From Phorcus lineatus (lineage: Eukaryota > Mollusca > Gastropoda > Trochida > Trochidae), in NCBI GenBank assembly GCA_921293015.1, contig OV121090.1, forward strand, positions 37,235,082-37,299,081: DNA of 64,000 nt. Reading direction: 5' to 3'. Of this stretch, positions 61,105-64,000 are shown piece by piece (positions within the stretch are counted from its first letter, which is position 1; each line of letters opens with the position of its first letter). A model generated the notes under the pieces. The model ran no database searches and was not told the DNA's origin. It was given only the letters and a program-made list of their open reading frames with translations. The translations under genes were made by a program, and so were the position numbers.

Positions 61105-61395
61105 GTCTAAAAAAGTAAATAGGTCGGGGAGAAATGGGGTCGATAGGATGAAGGAAAAGACGGCAAGAAACCCTTAGTAAGAGCAAGACAGCAGGTTGAA
61201 GGACTATTCAAATTTGTCCTCGCCCCTACCAGGAACGTGTGAGCTCCGGCTGATCATGAAGCACTCTTAGCACCACACCGAGATACGGTTTTGAGTCATG
61301 TTATGGTACAATCAACTATCAACTTCCATTGGGTATAGCAATCCATTCTCTCCCCACAAGGGCATTCTCTCCCAACAGAGGTAGCTCCGCCATAA
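61105..61395 (+). repeat. dispersed repeat family R, copy 5
   Basis: AAGTAAATAGGTCGGGGAGA, AGGATGAAGGAAAAGACGGC, ATTCAAATTTGTCCTCGCCC and CTACCAGGAACGTGTGAGCTCCGGC-type text follow the order seen in copy 1 (61105-61260). It extends into ATTCTCTCCCCACAAGGG and ATTCTCTCCCAACAGAGG, shared with copy 2. Confidence 0.6.
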
Positions 61396-62810
61396 ATACC
61401 TTTACACACCCCTGTCATACGAACGTTTCTTGGTCTCTAAATGTAGAAGCCTGATTGGATGTAATCAAATTTAGTTGTGCAATCAACGACGCTATTTCAG
61501 AAGTTATCATTCAAAACGCCCCAGTCATATCCGTATGTTTTCGGAAAGCTGAACTTTATTTAAAAACGCAATTGTTTTTTGAGTCCTCTTTACTGAACAC
61601 ATTCGCCTTATTTAGCGACTGCACGACTGTTGAAACATTTTAATTCTAACAACAAACCGCTAAAATATTAGTGTTAGTAAAACTTAAACAAAACATCCAC
61701 AGCTTTATTCTGAGAAATAATCCAAATCGATGAAGCTTATTCTGAACGTTTTCATTTGTGTTAGTTTCTAATAGCAACGACATGTGTTCCCTCCCATTAT
61801 TGTTTTCTTTCACTTGACTTTAATGTCGTTGAAGACATTTATTGTATTGTTTAAAAATTAAAAGAGATTAGTTGTAGTCACCATCATTAAGGGCAAATAA
61901 CTAATCTCAGTACAAAAGCTGACAAGAAACATAAATGAATTATTGATTTGTCAGAAAACATAGCTACATGAAGATGAATGATCTAGCTGACCTACAGTCG
62001 CTTACAAATTCGAACAATGACTATCCATATTTTCCCATGAAACGAAAGATATTAGGGCCATCTACTCTTCGATGTCTAAAAAATTTTTTTCTTATCATTA
62101 GAAAAAGAAATGCTCAAAGCACCATTAGGCAACAAGCCTTTTCCATACGGCCTCAGACAAACATGACAATGGAGCTTTTAATGAATCAGTAAATTAACCC
62201 TATTTGAACACATTTGTAATTCGTCTTAGTAGGTTAACTCTTGAAACCTTCTATCATATCATATCACCTCACCTCACCTCGTAGATTAACAATGTGATGT
62301 ACTTTGGTCATGGTAAGAAGTTGTGAAATATCTTCAAAAAACACATTTTGGTTTCAGGAAATCAATAGATTCATATTACTTGCATATTGCTGTCACGTCC
62401 GTCGTTATACATCGAATTCATATGTACATTTTCGATGGTTTGTAATCCGACACTTTGATGGTATGGATTCATTAAGTTTCAAACAATAAAAATGCTACCG
62501 AACATGGTAATGTCCTTTTCCACAACAACACAGACAATACAGTAACCTTTTGTAATTACAAGTAGAATATTTAAACAACTATTTATTCAAGAACTTTTAA
62601 CCACAAATATAACACTATAGAAAATAAAGCTCAATTAACTTCGGTTCTACTCCTTTTTCCACAAGTTACATTTTGTCCTCTTCCCAGTTTTCAATAAAAC
62701 CTAGGCCTGTCTTTGCATTACAATTACTGATCAGAGACAGTCATGAGGGTCATAAATGCAATTTGGTGCAATTTGTACAATTGTCAAGCTTGTCAATGCT
62801 AACTTTCTAC
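61396..62810. other. unassigned intergenic sequence
   Basis: An isolated CACCTCACCTCACCTC run at about 62266-62280 resembles the SINE tail but has no SINE body beside it. Nothing else was recognised. Confidence 0.45.
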
Positions 62811-62850
62811 AACTTCTGTATCCCGGAACAAACTTCTGTATCCCGGAACA
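62811..62850 (+). repeat. exact 20-bp tandem duplication
   Basis: AACTTCTGTATCCCGGAACA occurs twice head to tail without mismatch, followed by AACGCT. A recent slippage or small duplication event. Confidence 0.95.
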
Positions 62851-62974
62851 AACGCTGTCCACACTGGCACTTGGGATACTCTGCACTTTTAAGTCATATT
62901 TGATAAATAACAAGAAAGAATTGTTCTTAATTATTTTTTATTGCAATTCTACCACCGCTTGACTTAATACCTTA

Positions 62975-63215
62975 TCGTGGTTTGGTGGTTTGCGTGCTTC
63001 AGAGTCCCCTGGCAGGGGCACCAAGCTGAACAGGTCGACGGGTAGAAGCCACACCAAATTTGAGTCGTTCTAAAACCTGTTCTCTATCTATTACTATGCC
63101 TTTCTTTCCGTCCTTTCCCTAATGCTTTCGATCCCTTTCTGCCTGATCTGTCCACTCTCTTTTGGATGCTAGCCATCCACGTGTTTAATAACTGAAATAA
63201 TGTTCAAAACACGTT
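62975..63215 (-). repeat. dispersed repeat family R, copy 6
   Basis: The plus strand reads TTATCGTGGTTTGGTGGTTT, GACGGGTAGAAGCCACACCA, AATTTGAGTCGTTCTAAAAC, TCGATCCCTTTCTGCCTGAT and CATCCACGTGTTTAATAACT, the reverse complement of copy 1 with an additional left end. It is the most complete copy by eye. Confidence 0.65.
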
Positions 63216-64000
63216 AAAGTGGCCAGCACATTGTTCACTTATAGGAAGACTTAAACCACATTTATAACAACGTCAATTAGGGAATGTTTTCGGGCACGCA
63301 TCGACGCGGCAGGTGGTCATACACGGTACTGACTTGATTAGTAATACTATTACTGACTCGTAAATTCACACTGTCTACATTCAGTCGTAATGGATTCCGA
63401 ATTGAACCATTGCTTGTATAAGGTTCTTTAATTTATGTCGAAATCTTAAAAACCTATTAATCGTAATGCATTATATTAAAGAGGAACGCTTGCTTTGTGA
63501 CTTTGTTTAAGTTTGTAAAAATGTTCTTAAACTTAAAAAAAATCACCGGTGACAACGCATAGTTGCATTAGAATATTATTTGTTTATTTATCTATTTCAT
63601 TGCTCTTGAAATACTTTATGTAGCAAAGCTCAAGGGTTTTGATAATGATAAAATCATATAAACGTATGTGTATGCCAAGGTATGAAATGTCTTTATGTCA
63701 TTCTAACAATACGAGTACCAATACTCTCACCAGTGGGAAAAGAAATGGTCATCTTTTTATTTACTGTCTGAAATTGAAATTTGTGAAATCTAAGAAAAAG
63801 TGAAATCAGTACTATAAAGTTTTACTGAAAATATTTCAAAACCACAAACACAAGCACTATCTTGTCACTAAGAAACAACTTTATGTTCTACTAAAATCCT
63901 ACTAGTTGAATTAATAACTGACTGATACACTAATGCACATAAGTGCTAAGTAGCATAAGATTTTGAAAATGGAATTTTTTACATAAAACAAAGATTTGCT
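63216..64000. other. unassigned intergenic sequence
   Basis: Nothing recognised to the window end. Confidence 0.45.

Overview
This window looks like intergenic DNA from an invertebrate animal. The base composition is AT-rich, long open frames are rare, and decayed copies of many transposon classes lie scattered without gene order. A mollusc or other marine lophotrochozoan is the best guess. It rests on the mix of LINEs, Tc1/mariner, PIF/Harbinger and Ty3/Gypsy relics, on a tRNA-headed SINE ending in a (TCACC)n-like tail, and on (GTGA)n and TGACCTTGACCTTGA motifs that I associate with molluscan repeats. That assignment is from memory and is low confidence. I found no convincing single-copy host gene. 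One short cysteine-rich open frame near 30.0 kb is the only candidate host exon, and it is weak.

Layout. 1-9 kb: two eroded LINE reverse-transcriptase relics (1.6-2.4 and 3.8-4.6 kb), a Tc1 element with recognisable terminal inverted repeats (TIRs) and a broken transposase (4.9-6.3 kb), and a possible solo LTR (7.1-7.9 kb). 9-23 kb: a 626-bp TA-flanked MITE, a 1.2-kb PIF/Harbinger-type element with TAA target duplications and a three-exon MADF-domain gene, a foldback palindrome, a SINE with an exact 11-bp target duplication, and a TA-flanked mariner with a collapsed transposase. 23-28 kb: the longest open frame in the window, a 5'-truncated LINE ORF2 of about 707 codons on the minus strand. 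28-40 kb: mostly unassigned sequence with a 91-bp GA microsatellite, dispersed repeats and a 697-bp CpG-rich TIR element. 40-49 kb: a 1.25-kb TTAA-flanked DNA element containing a hairpin with arms of about 65 bp, and a shrunken Ty3/Gypsy retrotransposon with LTRs at both ends. 49-64 kb: three more SINE copies, a second partial TTAA-element copy and several members of anonymous repeat families.

Nothing here forms an operon or pathway. The relationships are between repeats: autonomous-type genes that have lost catalytic parts (Tc1, mariner, Harbinger without a nuclease, gypsy) sit beside internally deleted or non-coding relatives that kept their ends. The most unusual structures are the Harbinger-type element with its spliceable MADF gene, the hairpin-bearing TTAA element, and two or three anonymous dispersed repeat families whose members can be aligned within this one window.
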